From positions 1 to 64,000 of the forward strand of contig JAUCGA010000003.1 of NCBI GenBank assembly GCA_030377865.1: DNA of 64,000 nt, read 5' to 3'. Both the position numbers and the translations under genes were made by a program. This stretch comes from Anaerolineales bacterium HSG25 (GTDB taxonomy: Bacteria; Chloroflexota; Anaerolineae; 4572-78; J111). Below are positions 36,904-45,574 of the stretch, piece by piece. The notes under the pieces are model-generated. The model was not told the origin of the DNA. It saw only the letters and a list, made by a program, of their open reading frames with translations, and did not search any database. The first letter of the stretch is position 1. The number at the start of each line of letters is the position of its first letter.

Positions 36904-38264
36904 AAACTAAAATTCTATTTATCTCGCATCTTATCGCAATTACAGTACTGTTTTTTAATACTGGTTCTTACCGAAACTGGCCCTACAAGATAGAATCAGA
37001 TGGAAAATATTATTATCAATACCTCATCTCGGTTTGGTATGATGGTGATATAGATTTTGCCAACAACTATAATCATCCCCAACATTCGTTTATGAAAATA
37101 GAGATTGATCATTACCGATTTAGAGAGCATGTAATCCCTGAAACAGGACTCCCCACCAATATATTTACTACGGGATCGGCTATTTTGTGGTCTCCTTTTT
37201 TTTTAATTGCTTACGGAATAGCATATATTCTAAATAATCTCCATGTCACGGCTATTCCTTTAGATGGGTGGGGCCAATATTTTCAATACACTGTAATGTA
37301 TGCCTCTGTAATATATTCAACCCTCACCCTTGTTCTAATATATAAATTACTTACAATATATTTTTCTCAATATATCTCTCTAATTACCTCTTTTGTGTCA
37401 TTTTGGGCTACAAATTGGATGTACTATAGTGTATTTGAAGTATCAATGAGCCACACTTACGATTTGTTTACCTTGGTTCTATTTGTTTGGTTTTATTTAG
37501 AGGCCCACAAAAACAAAAAACCCAGATATTATCTAGCGACTGGACTATTGGCTGCTCTTCACGTACTGGTAAGAACACAAAACTTACTTACAATTGTTAT
37601 TTTTGTTGGCTATTATATAATTTGGTCTTCCCTCCAAACAAAAAAATCTCTGTTTCTAACTCTTCAAAAACAGTTGCCTTTTGTCGCTATGTTTTTGTTG
37701 GGCTTATTACCATTATTTTTTACCAATATCTATATTTATGGCGATATTTTTACCATACCTCAGGGCAACAACTTTTTAAACCTATCTCAACCAGAATTTT
37801 ACGGTGTGTTACTGTCAGGCCGAAACGGTCTTTTTTCGCATCATCCTGTATTGTTGTTGGGTGTGTTGGGACTATTGGTAGTAATGCCCAATTATAAGAT
37901 GGAAAAAGTGTGCCTGAATCAAATAGTAATCCCCTTATTATTGATATTTATTGTTCAACTTTACATTAATTCTACGGTAGCCGATTGGTGGGCCGGTCAT
38001 TCATTTGGTCAACGTAGGTTTATCTCTAGTTTTCTACTCTTTGCGTTCGGCCTGGCCTACCTGCAAAAATATATATATAAATTCGTACCTAAGTCTGAAG
38101 TGTTTATCATGGGCATTTTTGTACTTTTTATTCTAACCAATTTTCTTTTAACCTATATTCACTTGTTTTTTTGGAGTTACGATGAATCACATAATATTCC
38201 AGACTGGATATTTTATAAAGCACTACCATTTATCTATTACAACCTATATAGTTACTTTTTGTAA
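36900..38264 (+). CDS. Polytopic membrane protein, GT-C-like
   Basis: The 454-residue protein has about 10 membrane helices. An N-terminal loop, YKIESDGKYYYQYLISVWYDGDIDF, contains acidic residues in the position expected for a GT-C catalytic loop, but the match to a known family is loose. It overlaps the preceding gene by 4 bases and is followed at once by a small membrane protein gene. It could be a second lipid-sugar-dependent transferase or a polymerase-like (Wzy) component. Confidence 0.65.
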   Translation: MKTKILFISHLIAITVLFFNTGSYRNWPYKIESDGKYYYQYLISVWYDGDIDFANNYNHPQHSFMKIEIDHYRFREHVIPETGLPTNIFTTGSAILWSPFFLIAYGIAYILNNLHVTAIPLDGWGQYFQYTVMYASVIYSTLTLVLIYKLLTIYFSQYISLITSFVSFWATNWMYYSVFEVSMSHTYDLFTLVLFVWFYLEAHKNKKPRYYLATGLLAALHVLVRTQNLLTIVIFVGYYIIWSSLQTKKSLFLTLQKQLPFVAMFLLGLLPLFFTNIYIYGDIFTIPQGNNFLNLSQPEFYGVLLSGRNGLFSHHPVLLLGVLGLLVVMPNYKMEKVCLNQIVIPLLLIFIVQLYINSTVADWWAGHSFGQRRFISSFLLFAFGLAYLQKYIYKFVPKSEVFIMGIFVLFILTNFLLTYIHLFFWSYDESHNIPDWIFYKALPFIYYNLYSYFL

Positions 38265-38285
38265 TTGAAAACAGACGATAACTAC

Positions 38286-38600
38286 ATGAAAAATAAGAAA
38301 AATAAGAAAAAGTTTTTAGTCGCAACCATCAGTTTTGTCATACTGCACACTACTATATTTCTGAAATTACTTTGGCAGCAGGAATACACCGTAGAATTAG
38401 TAGCTCACCGAATTGACACAGGAACAACAACACAAAAACAATCTTTCACCGATTCATCTGTTTTAGAATTTTCCCTACAATTCGGATCAGGCCCTAATTA
38501 TTTACAATTTAATATTGTAGAAAATTCCAAATTTCAAGCCTCGCAATCTCTCCAGATACTTCTACACCAAATTAGAATACAAACCCCACCATCAGAATGA
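38286..38600 (+). CDS. Small single-pass membrane protein
   Basis: The 104-residue protein has a Lys-rich N-terminus (KNKKNKKKF), one membrane helix (about residues 9-27) and a beta-rich extracytoplasmic domain. ATG 38286 is chosen; a TTG at 38265 would add seven residues. No family recognised. Position between GT-C-like and GT4 genes suggests an accessory role in glycan assembly. Confidence 0.55.
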   Translation: MKNKKNKKKFLVATISFVILHTTIFLKLLWQQEYTVELVAHRIDTGTTTQKQSFTDSSVLEFSLQFGSGPNYLQFNIVENSKFQASQSLQILLHQIRIQTPPSE

Positions 38601-38620
38601 TTTTCTAAATCGGATATATA

Positions 38621-39823
38621 TTGCCACATTTAAACAAAATTCTTTACACAACCACTAGCTACCTACCCGCCATTGGTGGCGCACAACTCCACACCCATCG
38701 GATTGCCCAGCGTATCGCCACAGAATGTTCAGTACAGGTTATAACCCATTGGGATGAACATCGCACCGATTGGCTACTGGGAACCACACTCAACGCTCCA
38801 ACAACACCCAAATCTTATATTTATGATGATATTCCCGTTGAACGACTAGCCTTAACCCGTTCTGAAAAATACCGCTTATGGCCTTATGTATTCGGATATT
38901 ATACCATTAAGCATGTTGCTATCAACAAAATTACCGCGGTACTAAGACCTAAAATTAGCCGTTTGGCCCAAGGGGTTGACCTGATTCAAAATAGTCGCAT
39001 CGGCAGAGAAGCACTCAGTTTTGCCTCACTCCAAATAGCTCGACAACTGAACGTTCCATTCGTATTTGTGCCCTATCATCATCCCCGTTGGGTCGGTTGG
39101 AACTACCGTCAATATCTTGATTTATATCGCCAAGCCGACGCGTTAATTGCCCTTACCAAAGCCGAAAAACAGACGTTGATTCAATTAGGAGTATCGGAAG
39201 CGCGAATTTTTGTAACGGGTAACGGCCCAAATGTGGCCGAACATGGCAACGGAAACCAATTTCGACATAAATACCAGATTCCAGATGAAGTACCCATTGT
39301 GCTATTTCTAGGACAAAAATATCGGTATAAAGGAGTTAGTCACCTACTTGAGGCGGCTCAACTAGTTTGGCAATTATGGCCCGATTGTTACTTTGTCTTT
39401 ATCGGCCCACAAACAGGATATTCACAAAAACTGTTTCGACGTGTTTCTTCATCCGAACCGCGAATCGTCGAAATTGGCACGGTTGATTTGCAGACAAAAA
39501 CCGACGCGCTCGCCGCATGTAGCATGTTATGCGTACCATCCAACCAAGAAAGTTTCGGCGGAGTCTATACAGAGGCTTGGATGTTTAATAAGCCGGTTAT
39601 TGGGGTTAATATTCCCGCCGTTCGCGAGGTAATTGATGATGAGATTAACGGCTACTTAGTTCCACAAGATGCCCAAGCAATTACAGACAGGATTAACCAT
39701 CTGCTGACCCACCCTCAAATCGCGACCCGCATGGGGCAAATAGGTAGACAAAAAGTAATAAACCATTACAATTGGGATGTATTAGCTCGAAAAACGGCTG
39801 ATATTTACCGGCAACTGATATAG
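38621..39823 (+). CDS. Family 4 glycosyltransferase
   Basis: The 400-residue GT-B protein has TTTSYLPAIGGAQLHTHRIAQRI at the N-terminus, VLFLGQKYRYKGVSHLLEAA, and the donor-site motif VPSNQESFGGVYTEAWMFNKPV. The only good start in frame is TTG at 38621, since no ATG precedes the conserved region. It closes the exopolysaccharide locus. Family D and C mini-elements follow. Confidence 0.88.
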   Translation: MPHLNKILYTTTSYLPAIGGAQLHTHRIAQRIATECSVQVITHWDEHRTDWLLGTTLNAPTTPKSYIYDDIPVERLALTRSEKYRLWPYVFGYYTIKHVAINKITAVLRPKISRLAQGVDLIQNSRIGREALSFASLQIARQLNVPFVFVPYHHPRWVGWNYRQYLDLYRQADALIALTKAEKQTLIQLGVSEARIFVTGNGPNVAEHGNGNQFRHKYQIPDEVPIVLFLGQKYRYKGVSHLLEAAQLVWQLWPDCYFVFIGPQTGYSQKLFRRVSSSEPRIVEIGTVDLQTKTDALAACSMLCVPSNQESFGGVYTEAWMFNKPVIGVNIPAVREVIDDEINGYLVPQDAQAITDRINHLLTHPQIATRMGQIGRQKVINHYNWDVLARKTADIYRQLI

Positions 39824-39871
39824 CTTGACAATGTTATGGCTGAAGTCGCGGTAACGGATATAGGTATCGGT

Positions 39872-39962
39872 GTAAATATTCAGTGAACTCGCTAGAAAGA
39901 GTGTCAAAAACCCGATTTCTTAAAAAAATCGGGTTTTTAGGGCGGCTTTACTGAACTTTTAC
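39872..39962. mobile_element. 91-bp MITE (family D)
   Basis: GTAAATATTCAGTGAA at the left and TTTACTGAACTTTTAC at the right are the family D ends; the centre is a CCCGATTT/AAATCGGG hairpin. Its length equals the copies at 45575-45665 and at 2116-4162 after removal of the insertion sequence. ATCGG flanks both sides at slightly different offsets, suggesting an altered target duplication. It abuts a histidine kinase remnant. Confidence 0.85.
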
Positions 39963-39963
39963 A

Positions 39964-40186
39964 TCGGCATGAGTGAGGAAGACAAGCCAAGTTATTCAAA
40001 ATTGACGTACACCATACGACTGTTGGCACCGAAAAAGGACAAGGAACCGGATTAGGCTTGATTATATATCAAGAGATGGTACAAAAAAATAGAGGGAAAA
40101 TTTGGGTGGAAAGTCAAGCGGGGCAAGGCACGAGCATGAAATTTACAGTTCCGTTAGCTAACTTGGACGTACAGTCTTTCAGATAA
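39964..40186 (+). pseudogene. Histidine kinase remnant (C-terminal ATPase part)
   Basis: From 39992 the frame reads LFKIDVHHTTVGTEKGQGTG and continues LGLIIYQEMV and GTSMKFTVPLA, the F- to G2-box end of a sensor kinase ATPase domain. Just upstream, IGMSEEDKP in a shifted frame is the expected G1-box neighbour, so a frameshift lies near 39988. Everything N-terminal is gone; the family D element lies at that point. The stop TAA is supplied by the family C element. Not functional. Confidence 0.8.
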
Positions 40187-40271
40187 TGATTTTCAATTCA
40201 AGACCAACCTTCCCGCAAGTTCAAAACTTGCGGGAAGGTGACAACTAAAAATGTTTATCTGAACATCTATA
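40170..40271. mobile_element. 102-bp MITE (family C)
   Basis: Nearly identical to 7284-7385, with the same TA boundaries, inverted ends and CTTCCCGCAAG hairpin. Its left part supplies the TAA stop of the kinase remnant, and its right end supplies the TAG stop of the converging dgkA gene (CTA at 40267-40269 on the plus strand). Two genes thus end inside one mini-element. Confidence 0.87.
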
Positions 40272-40647
40272 GAAGGCCAAATATCAAGTCAAACAGAGGC
40301 GGGCCTAACAACAACAGACCCACTATAACCGCCGTTATGGCTCCAAGCAGAACCGCTCCAGCGGCGGTATCTTTCACGATTTTTACCTGTGGATGAATCT
40401 CAGGCGCGAGATGATCCATAGCCACTTCGAGGGCGGTGTTGAGAGTCTCAAGCGTTACGACAAGTCCCATAGTCAAGGTGATAATCGCCCACTCTACCCG
40501 ATTCAGACCGACTAAAAAACCCACACCGACCACAAGTCCCCCCATGATCGTATGAATTTGAGCGTTCCGTTGTGTGGTCAGGGTAAACCAAATCCCCGAA
40601 AAACCGTATTTAAAACTTTCTAAGCGACTAATTTTCCGTTGTTTCAT
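40267..40647 (-). CDS. dgkA: Diacylglycerol/undecaprenol kinase
   Basis: The 126-residue membrane protein is of the DgkA family, with SFKYGFSGIWFTLTTQRNAQIH, three helices, and the signature ETLNTALEVAMDH plus VKDTAAGAVLL. It phosphorylates undecaprenol (Gram-positive type) or diacylglycerol, feeding lipid carrier recycling. ATG 40647 is preferred to a TTG 18 bases upstream. The stop codon comes from the family C element. It lies downstream of menH with a 184-base gap and may be separately transcribed. Confidence 0.88.
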   Translation of the reverse strand: MKQRKISRLESFKYGFSGIWFTLTTQRNAQIHTIMGGLVVGVGFLVGLNRVEWAIITLTMGLVVTLETLNTALEVAMDHLAPEIHPQVKIVKDTAAGAVLLGAITAVIVGLLLLGPPLFDLIFGLL

Positions 40648-40665
40648 CACATTTTCATCAAGCAA

Positions 40666-40831
40666 CCAAATTGTGCTCCAACAGGCACTGCCGCGTTATC
40701 AACATCAATCAACATGCGATGAAATACTCTAATTTTTAGCGGTGGAGCTATACTGCAATTAGAATGAAACCGTGTGACGGCCTATCTATAGTCGTCCATC
40801 AGTCTGACCACTACAGAATATCCCATAGAAC
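40666..40831. other. Spacer with family A MITE fragment
   Basis: CATCAGTCTGACCACTACAG at 40797-40816 is an inverted family A terminus. GAATATCCCATAGAACC just after it matches, inverted, the left end of the family B variant at 10157. These are remnants. No gene is recognised. Confidence 0.45.
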
Positions 40832-41641
40832 CTACTTTCCATGAGCATCTCTTTGGGTTAAAAATCGTGTTAAATGGTTAATAAACAATGTTGGTTGCTC
40901 AAGATGAACGTTATGCCCTGCGTTAGCAATAATTTTTAGTTCGGCACGGGGGAGTTTGCTCTGTATACGAGTTAAAATGTCAACATATTTACTATCGAGC
41001 GCACCGCCTACCAATAAAACAGGCAGGCTCAAACATGGCAACTGTTCCCACAATGAAATTTGCCGTCCGGGGCTAAGGTCGCTGATTATTTTTGCCAACC
41101 ACCGAGCATCGTTGTGACGACGACTTTGTTTCAGCCGCGTCAACAGCTCAGGCCGACGGTGCAACGAGTCGAACAATGGCATATCATACCATCGTTCTAA
41201 AAACGACTCTAAACCAAGCTCTATTAGCTCTTTCGCACGTGCCTGATCCCACTCGACCCGTTGCTGACGAGCTATCTCGTCATTTAGGCCGGGATTCGCA
41301 TTTTCTAACACTAATCGAGCTATTCGCTCAGGGTAGTGGCAGGCGATGTGGAGGGCAATTCGTCCCCCCATCGAGTAGCCAACCAAAGTCACTGATGGCA
41401 GATTCTGACTATCGAGCCATGCGACCAATTCAGCGGCAATCGTAGCAAAATCGAATGATCTGTCAGGGAGCCAATCGACATGTTTCCCATGACCGGGTAA
41501 ATCAGGCCAAAGGCAACAATACCGCTCTGCAAGAGACTCGGCAATCGGTTGCCAATCTTTTCCTTGCCCCATAAAACCGTGTAAAAAAATAATCGGGGGC
41601 ATATCGGAGGAGCCAATTGTTTTGCAGTCATGGTTTTTCAT
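40832..41641 (-). CDS. menH: 2-succinyl-6-hydroxy-2,4-cyclohexadiene-1-carboxylate synthase
   Basis: The 269-residue alpha/beta hydrolase carries MenH features: IIFLHGFMGQGKDW, PDLPGHGKH, nucleophile Ser in VGYSMGGRIALH, and late His in NAGHNVHLEQP. MenH eliminates pyruvate from the MenD product in menaquinone synthesis. Its start overlaps the menD stop by 4 bases. The order menF-menD-menH supports the assignment over other hydrolases. Confidence 0.92.
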   Translation of the reverse strand: MKNHDCKTIGSSDMPPIIFLHGFMGQGKDWQPIAESLAERYCCLWPDLPGHGKHVDWLPDRSFDFATIAAELVAWLDSQNLPSVTLVGYSMGGRIALHIACHYPERIARLVLENANPGLNDEIARQQRVEWDQARAKELIELGLESFLERWYDMPLFDSLHRRPELLTRLKQSRRHNDARWLAKIISDLSPGRQISLWEQLPCLSLPVLLVGGALDSKYVDILTRIQSKLPRAELKIIANAGHNVHLEQPTLFINHLTRFLTQRDAHGK

Positions 41642-43335
41642 AATGCTTTATATTGCTTAAACAGCTCAACATTCACCGATTGATCAGTTTTTACCTCTAA
41701 AATTGCCGGTTTAGTACCTAGCTTAAAAAAATCATCTAACAATTGGCTCAAGCTGACTTTATCCTCGCTATAATAGTAGTTACAGCCATGATCAACGGCA
41801 ATCTGACGCGCTGTGCGCCGATGCGGCGTGGTGAAATGAGTAGTCAACTCAGCCGGAGGTAGATTACTCGGCCCGTTAATTAAGCTAAATATACCGCCAC
41901 CCTGATTATTCATGACGATTAGACGCAAATTAACCGGCAAATGATCATGCCACAGTCCGTTTTGGTCGTAAAAAAAGGCCAAGTCTCCGACAATCAAAGT
42001 CGTTAGCTGATTAGTGGCTAAGGCCGCGCCCACCGCGCTACTGACACTCCCGTCGATACCGCTAGTTCCTCGATTGGCGTTGACCTGAATCTGCCGTCCG
42101 GTAAGGCCGATTAAATCAGCATACCGCACCGGCATGCTGTTGCCGAGTTGGAGTCGACTCGATTCAGGAAGTGCCTGCAATATCAGGCGCATGGCCGAAA
42201 ACTCACCAAAGGGAGCATTGTTCAAAAACGTCTCTAAGCGGGCGTTACCCATTCGATAAAATTTCTCCCACAAAAGAACATTATCTGGTGTCGCTTTTGT
42301 CGGTAAATTTTCGACCAATTGATCAAAAAAATAGGCAGGCTCAACGGGCAGATGATGAGTCAGGCTTTGGTAGGTGTCGGGCGCTTGGTCTGTCACCTCC
42401 ACATGCCAATGAATTCGGGGGCGGTTTTGGCGCAAAAACAGTTTTAGTTGTTTAGAAATGACCGGCCCACCGCAAGTAATCAACAACTCTGGGGTCAGCA
42501 AATCATGATGTGGCATGTTCAATATCAAATCGGGCTGATGAAAAAACTGCCCGCTCTGATGCAGATTTGCGGTTAGGTCGGCTAAGACAACCGCATGCTG
42601 TTCTTTTTTGAGTTGAGCTAACCCCTCAGCCAAAATCGGGGCTGGATTTTGCATGCCAACGATGATAAGTCGCTTGGTGACAGAGTTCCAATCGGTCAGG
42701 AGCATGTCCCAAGTTGAGGGATTAAGTTTTCGCTCAATGGGGGTATAATTGATAATTTTGGGTAATGGCAATGGTTCAAACGCCATGTCAGGCTCAGGAT
42801 AGAGCGGCTCACGGAGCGGAATGTTGATATGAACCGGCCCCGAAAACGGTGCAATTGCTCGATTGATAGCCTCAGACATAATTCGCTCGGTTTGCCATAA
42901 AGCATCGGGATGACGCACCTCAACAGGCAACTCAAAACTACCTCGAACATGGTTTTGAAAGAGATGGGGCTGATGACTGGTCTGATTGTCACGCTGGTCA
43001 ATCCATTCGGGGGGACGGTCTGCGGTCATCACGATGAGGGGTAAGCCTTGATAATAGGCTTCGGCGATGGCAGGCCCATAGTTGAGCGGCGCAGTACCGG
43101 AGCTACAAACGAGGCCAACTGGCTGACCTGTCTGTTGAGCCAAACCGAGAGCGATAAAGGCCGCGCTCCGTTCATCCACCACCATGCGTACCTGAATGTT
43201 TGCCTGCCGAGCAAAAGCAATCGTTAGCGGAGCAGACCGAGAGCCGGGAGAAATAATCACCTGCTGTATCCCTTTTTGGGCGCAAATATAGGCTAAATTA
43301 TGGGTTAAATGGTGATTGGTAATAGGGATGGGCAT
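41638..43335 (-). CDS. menD: 2-succinyl-5-enolpyruvyl-6-hydroxy-3-cyclohexene-1-carboxylate synthase
   Basis: The 565-residue thiamine-diphosphate enzyme is MenD, joining 2-oxoglutarate to isochorismate. N-terminal VIISPGSRSAPLTIAFA, VDERSAAFIALGLAQQTG, CSSGTAPLNYGPAIAEA, MTADRPPEWID. C-terminal ThDP motif VGDLAFFYDQNGLW and MNNQGGGIFSLI. Full length. The start lies 141 bases downstream of menF, with a partial family B element in between, and the stop overlaps menH. Confidence 0.96.
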   Translation of the reverse strand: MPIPITNHHLTHNLAYICAQKGIQQVIISPGSRSAPLTIAFARQANIQVRMVVDERSAAFIALGLAQQTGQPVGLVCSSGTAPLNYGPAIAEAYYQGLPLIVMTADRPPEWIDQRDNQTSHQPHLFQNHVRGSFELPVEVRHPDALWQTERIMSEAINRAIAPFSGPVHINIPLREPLYPEPDMAFEPLPLPKIINYTPIERKLNPSTWDMLLTDWNSVTKRLIIVGMQNPAPILAEGLAQLKKEQHAVVLADLTANLHQSGQFFHQPDLILNMPHHDLLTPELLITCGGPVISKQLKLFLRQNRPRIHWHVEVTDQAPDTYQSLTHHLPVEPAYFFDQLVENLPTKATPDNVLLWEKFYRMGNARLETFLNNAPFGEFSAMRLILQALPESSRLQLGNSMPVRYADLIGLTGRQIQVNANRGTSGIDGSVSSAVGAALATNQLTTLIVGDLAFFYDQNGLWHDHLPVNLRLIVMNNQGGGIFSLINGPSNLPPAELTTHFTTPHRRTARQIAVDHGCNYYYSEDKVSLSQLLDDFFKLGTKPAILEVKTDQSVNVELFKQYKAL

Positions 43336-43354
43336 GGTGGCTCTTATCAGTTAA

Positions 43355-43432
43355 GGCTCTTTGGGGCTTTCCGTGCAAACGTCATGATTGTGTCATCATC
43401 TTCCCGCAAGTTTAAAACTTGCGGGAAGATGG
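43355..43432. mobile_element. Family B MITE, left part, inside men cluster
   Basis: GGCTCTTTGGGGCTTTCCGT and the TCTTCCCGCAAG/CTTGCGGGAAGA hairpin match 8278-8345 closely. The right half is missing. It sits between menF and menD, where the hairpin could affect transcript stability or termination. Confidence 0.7.
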
Positions 43433-43476
43433 AGGTGTTTGGAACGAAACCTCACAAGACTTATTTAACACTGTAG

Positions 43477-44661
43477 TTAATTTTGCAGAACAGATAGCAA
43501 CGTTTTTGATTTCAATACCGTTTCTCGCCATTCGGCTTGGGGATTCGATTCGGGCGTGATTCCTGCCCCAGCGTATAAAACTAGTGAGTTCTTAAGTAGT
43601 TGCATACATCGCAAATTCACAAATAGTGCTGACTGTTGGTCTAAACAAACCGGGCCTAAAAATCCGGCATAAAATTCGCGGTCATACCCTTCGTGGGACA
43701 AAATAAAATCAAGCGCCTCTCGCTTGGGCATGCCACATACTGCTGAGGTCGGATGGAGACTGTCTAATATCTGATTGCCGAGTTTGAGCAGAGCCTGTCT
43801 ACTACTTTCAGCCGCAACCGTAAATTGCGTTTTTAGATGAACAATGTTTCCTGCGGCAACGGTACACGGGCCAACCTCAGAATAATTTTGAATACCCAAG
43901 CGATGCAAAAAATGTCGAATATAGTCACTGACCAAGGCCTGTTCAACAATCTCTTTTTGACCCCATTGAACCTCTGGTAGGGGGATATTGGGTTTTTTGG
44001 CCTGTGTTCCGGCTAAAGCAATGGTCTGTAACGATTCATCGTTAACCGTTAGCAAAATTTCGGGGCTAACTCCCAGCCACGAGCCAACATGCGGAATTGA
44101 AACTAAGGAGACAAAGGCTCGGGGATAAGCCTGACAAAGTCGCTCAAAGACTGAAATTGGCTCAAATTCAGGCGGAAGTGGAACCTCGATGGCTCGCGAT
44201 ACAACGATTTTTTTGAGGCTAGTCTGATTCATATAGTCAATCGCCTGCTCGACCAGATAACAAAACTGGTTTTCATCATAAGCCGTTAATGGATTGACTT
44301 GGTCGGGAGTATGCCACGCTCGCGCCGTAGTCGCAGAAGCAGTGAAGCGCTCATAATCCGCTAAAAAGAGAGTCTTAAGAGCTGTATCAGTCAATTCGTC
44401 ATGATGAATCAAACCAGTTTGAGTAGCATGGATACTGGCTCGAATGAATAAAGTGGCCTCGGCATTACGATTCACAAAGGGAGAAAAGGCAAAACCGGGT
44501 AATTGTTGCTCAAAATCAACCTGAATCTGTTGATTCAAGCCAGATAAATCGGTAACAGCCTGTTTATCAGTATTATTCGGAATTTGCCATAATGCGACTG
44601 GCAAATTGTTAGTTGTAGCGGCTTGATAAAATGCCGCGAGAGAAAAAGATTGTTTAGACAT
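43477..44661 (-). CDS. menF: Isochorismate synthase
   Basis: The 394-residue chorismate-using enzyme shows LKKIVVSRAIEV, GVSPEILLTV, IALAGTQAKK, HLKTQFTVAAE, SAVCGMPKREALDFI, REFYAGFLGPV and LYAGAGITPESNPQAEWRET, the isochorismate synthase (MenF/EntC) pattern. It converts chorismate to isochorismate, the entry step to menaquinone. I use ATG 44661; ATG 44673 and TTG 44679 are alternatives, with no clear ribosome-binding site for any. menB, menC, menE and menA are not in this window. Confidence 0.92.
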   Translation of the reverse strand: MSKQSFSLAAFYQAATTNNLPVALWQIPNNTDKQAVTDLSGLNQQIQVDFEQQLPGFAFSPFVNRNAEATLFIRASIHATQTGLIHHDELTDTALKTLFLADYERFTASATTARAWHTPDQVNPLTAYDENQFCYLVEQAIDYMNQTSLKKIVVSRAIEVPLPPEFEPISVFERLCQAYPRAFVSLVSIPHVGSWLGVSPEILLTVNDESLQTIALAGTQAKKPNIPLPEVQWGQKEIVEQALVSDYIRHFLHRLGIQNYSEVGPCTVAAGNIVHLKTQFTVAAESSRQALLKLGNQILDSLHPTSAVCGMPKREALDFILSHEGYDREFYAGFLGPVCLDQQSALFVNLRCMQLLKNSLVLYAGAGITPESNPQAEWRETVLKSKTLLSVLQN

Positions 44662-44679
44662 TTTGACACACATATCCAA

Positions 44680-45130
44680 TACAGTTTGGATGTCACTCTA
44701 CCATATTGAAGGCGATTAGCGCCTTCCTGCACCGGTGCCAGTGATTACGTCGTTGTGAATACGAGAGTTTTCGTCCAACTATTAGTTAATATATTGCAAG
44801 GTTTGTATTGAACTTTCAGTAATTTCTGAAAGCGCAAAAATTGTAACTCGTTTAAGGGAAACTGTCAAGTTATTTCATGACTATACGCGCTATTGTTTAC
44901 AAGGAATCGGGATTAATTAACCTGTGCGTTTGCACATAAGAATGAATTCTCAGAAGTTTATCATTTCAACATGACTAAAACAATATCTGACAGGATTAAC
45001 AGAATTGACAGGATTACAAGCAAAAAAATCCTGTTAATCTTGTTAATCCTGTCGAAAAATGCTTTTGGTTTTATCAACATGTCAGGTTATGAATGAAACG
45101 ACAAACTCTTGAATTCTTATGCTGATACAA
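44680..45130. repeat. Repeat-rich intergenic region (families F and E)
   Basis: GAATCGGGATTAATTAACCT near 44906 is a family F end. It is followed at 44989-45053 by a long hairpin of GACAGGATTAAC/GTTAATCCTGTC type (family E), with flanks AAAACAATATCT and AATGCTTTTGGTTTTATC. The same F-then-E order occurs at 53004-53370. The menF promoter should lie at the start of this region. No gene recognised. Confidence 0.6.
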
Positions 45131-45183
45131 GAAACCTGCTTAAGCAGGTTTTCCGTTTAAGACGCTGATTTCAATCAGCGGCC
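45131..45183. repeat. 53-bp double-hairpin repeat, copy 2
   Basis: Exact reverse complement of 146-198, 45 kb away. Identity over 53 bases in non-coding DNA implies recent spread or selection on structure. Confidence 0.85.
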
Positions 45184-45243
45184 ATAAACAACTTAATTAA
45201 TGCTCATTCCAAGTAGTTTAAGGGTTAAATAGATAATTAAACT

Positions 45244-45276
45244 AAAAACCCGCTTCTTATAAAAGAAGCGAGTTTT
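45244..45276. terminator. Hairpin terminator downstream of SelW-like gene
   Basis: CGCTTCTT and AAGAAGCG form the stem, with AAAA and TTTT arms extending it and a 4-base loop. It lies about 45 bases after the stop of the minus-strand SelW-like gene and fits as its terminator. Confidence 0.7.
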
Positions 45277-45319
45277 TTCGTGAACCTACTTTTTTGACGA
45301 GTAGTATTGCCTTATAGCA

Positions 45320-45544
45320 CTACATCATGGTTTTGAGCGTCGAGACAACTTCTCCGGGTTCGGGGAAGCGTTCCACCTCTTTTTTAGAGAATATCACCGT
45401 ATCATCAACCGTAATTTTAAACACGCCCCGACTACCGGGAATTAAGGTCGCTTCAACGGCTACTGCATCTTTAATTTCTGCCGCCAAACTGGTGGCATGG
45501 GGTAAATAATTTCAACGAACACAATACTCAATTGAGATTTTCAC
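45320..45544 (-). CDS. SelW-like (Rdx family) selenoprotein with in-frame UGA
   Basis: Read through one TGA, this frame encodes 74 residues of the SelT/SelW/SelH (Rdx) thioredoxin-like family. It starts VKISIEYCVR-U-NYLPHA, with the family's CxxC/CxxU motif as Cys8-x-x-Sec11, and continues GSRGVFKITVDDTVIFSKKE and RFPEPGEVVSTL. The TGA (45512-45514) replaces exactly the second motif Cys. GGAGG stands 5 bases before the GTG start. A hairpin follows the TGA at SECIS distance. No other stop interrupts the frame. The alternative is a nonsense-mutated Cys homologue. Sec insertion machinery (selA, selB, selC, selD) is not in this window. A redox role is inferred from the family. Confidence 0.8.
45480..45496 (-). 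promoter_or_regulatory. Candidate bacterial SECIS hairpin
   Basis: On the minus strand, 15 bases after the UGA, GCCACC-AGTTT-GGCGGC can form a 6-bp stem with one A/C mismatch and an AGUUU loop; a flanking T-A pair extends it. The loop starts about 22 bases after the UGA, within the usual bacterial range, and contains GU as in known SECIS loops. By-eye evidence only. Confidence 0.5.
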
Positions 45545-45574
45545 TATTTCCTCCAAAACATAGAATGATTATTA

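Noticed and set aside
45327-45509. Plus-strand 60-residue frame
   Set aside because: It is the complement of the SelW-like gene, which has a ribosome-binding site, family motifs and a terminator on the minus strand. The plus frame has none.
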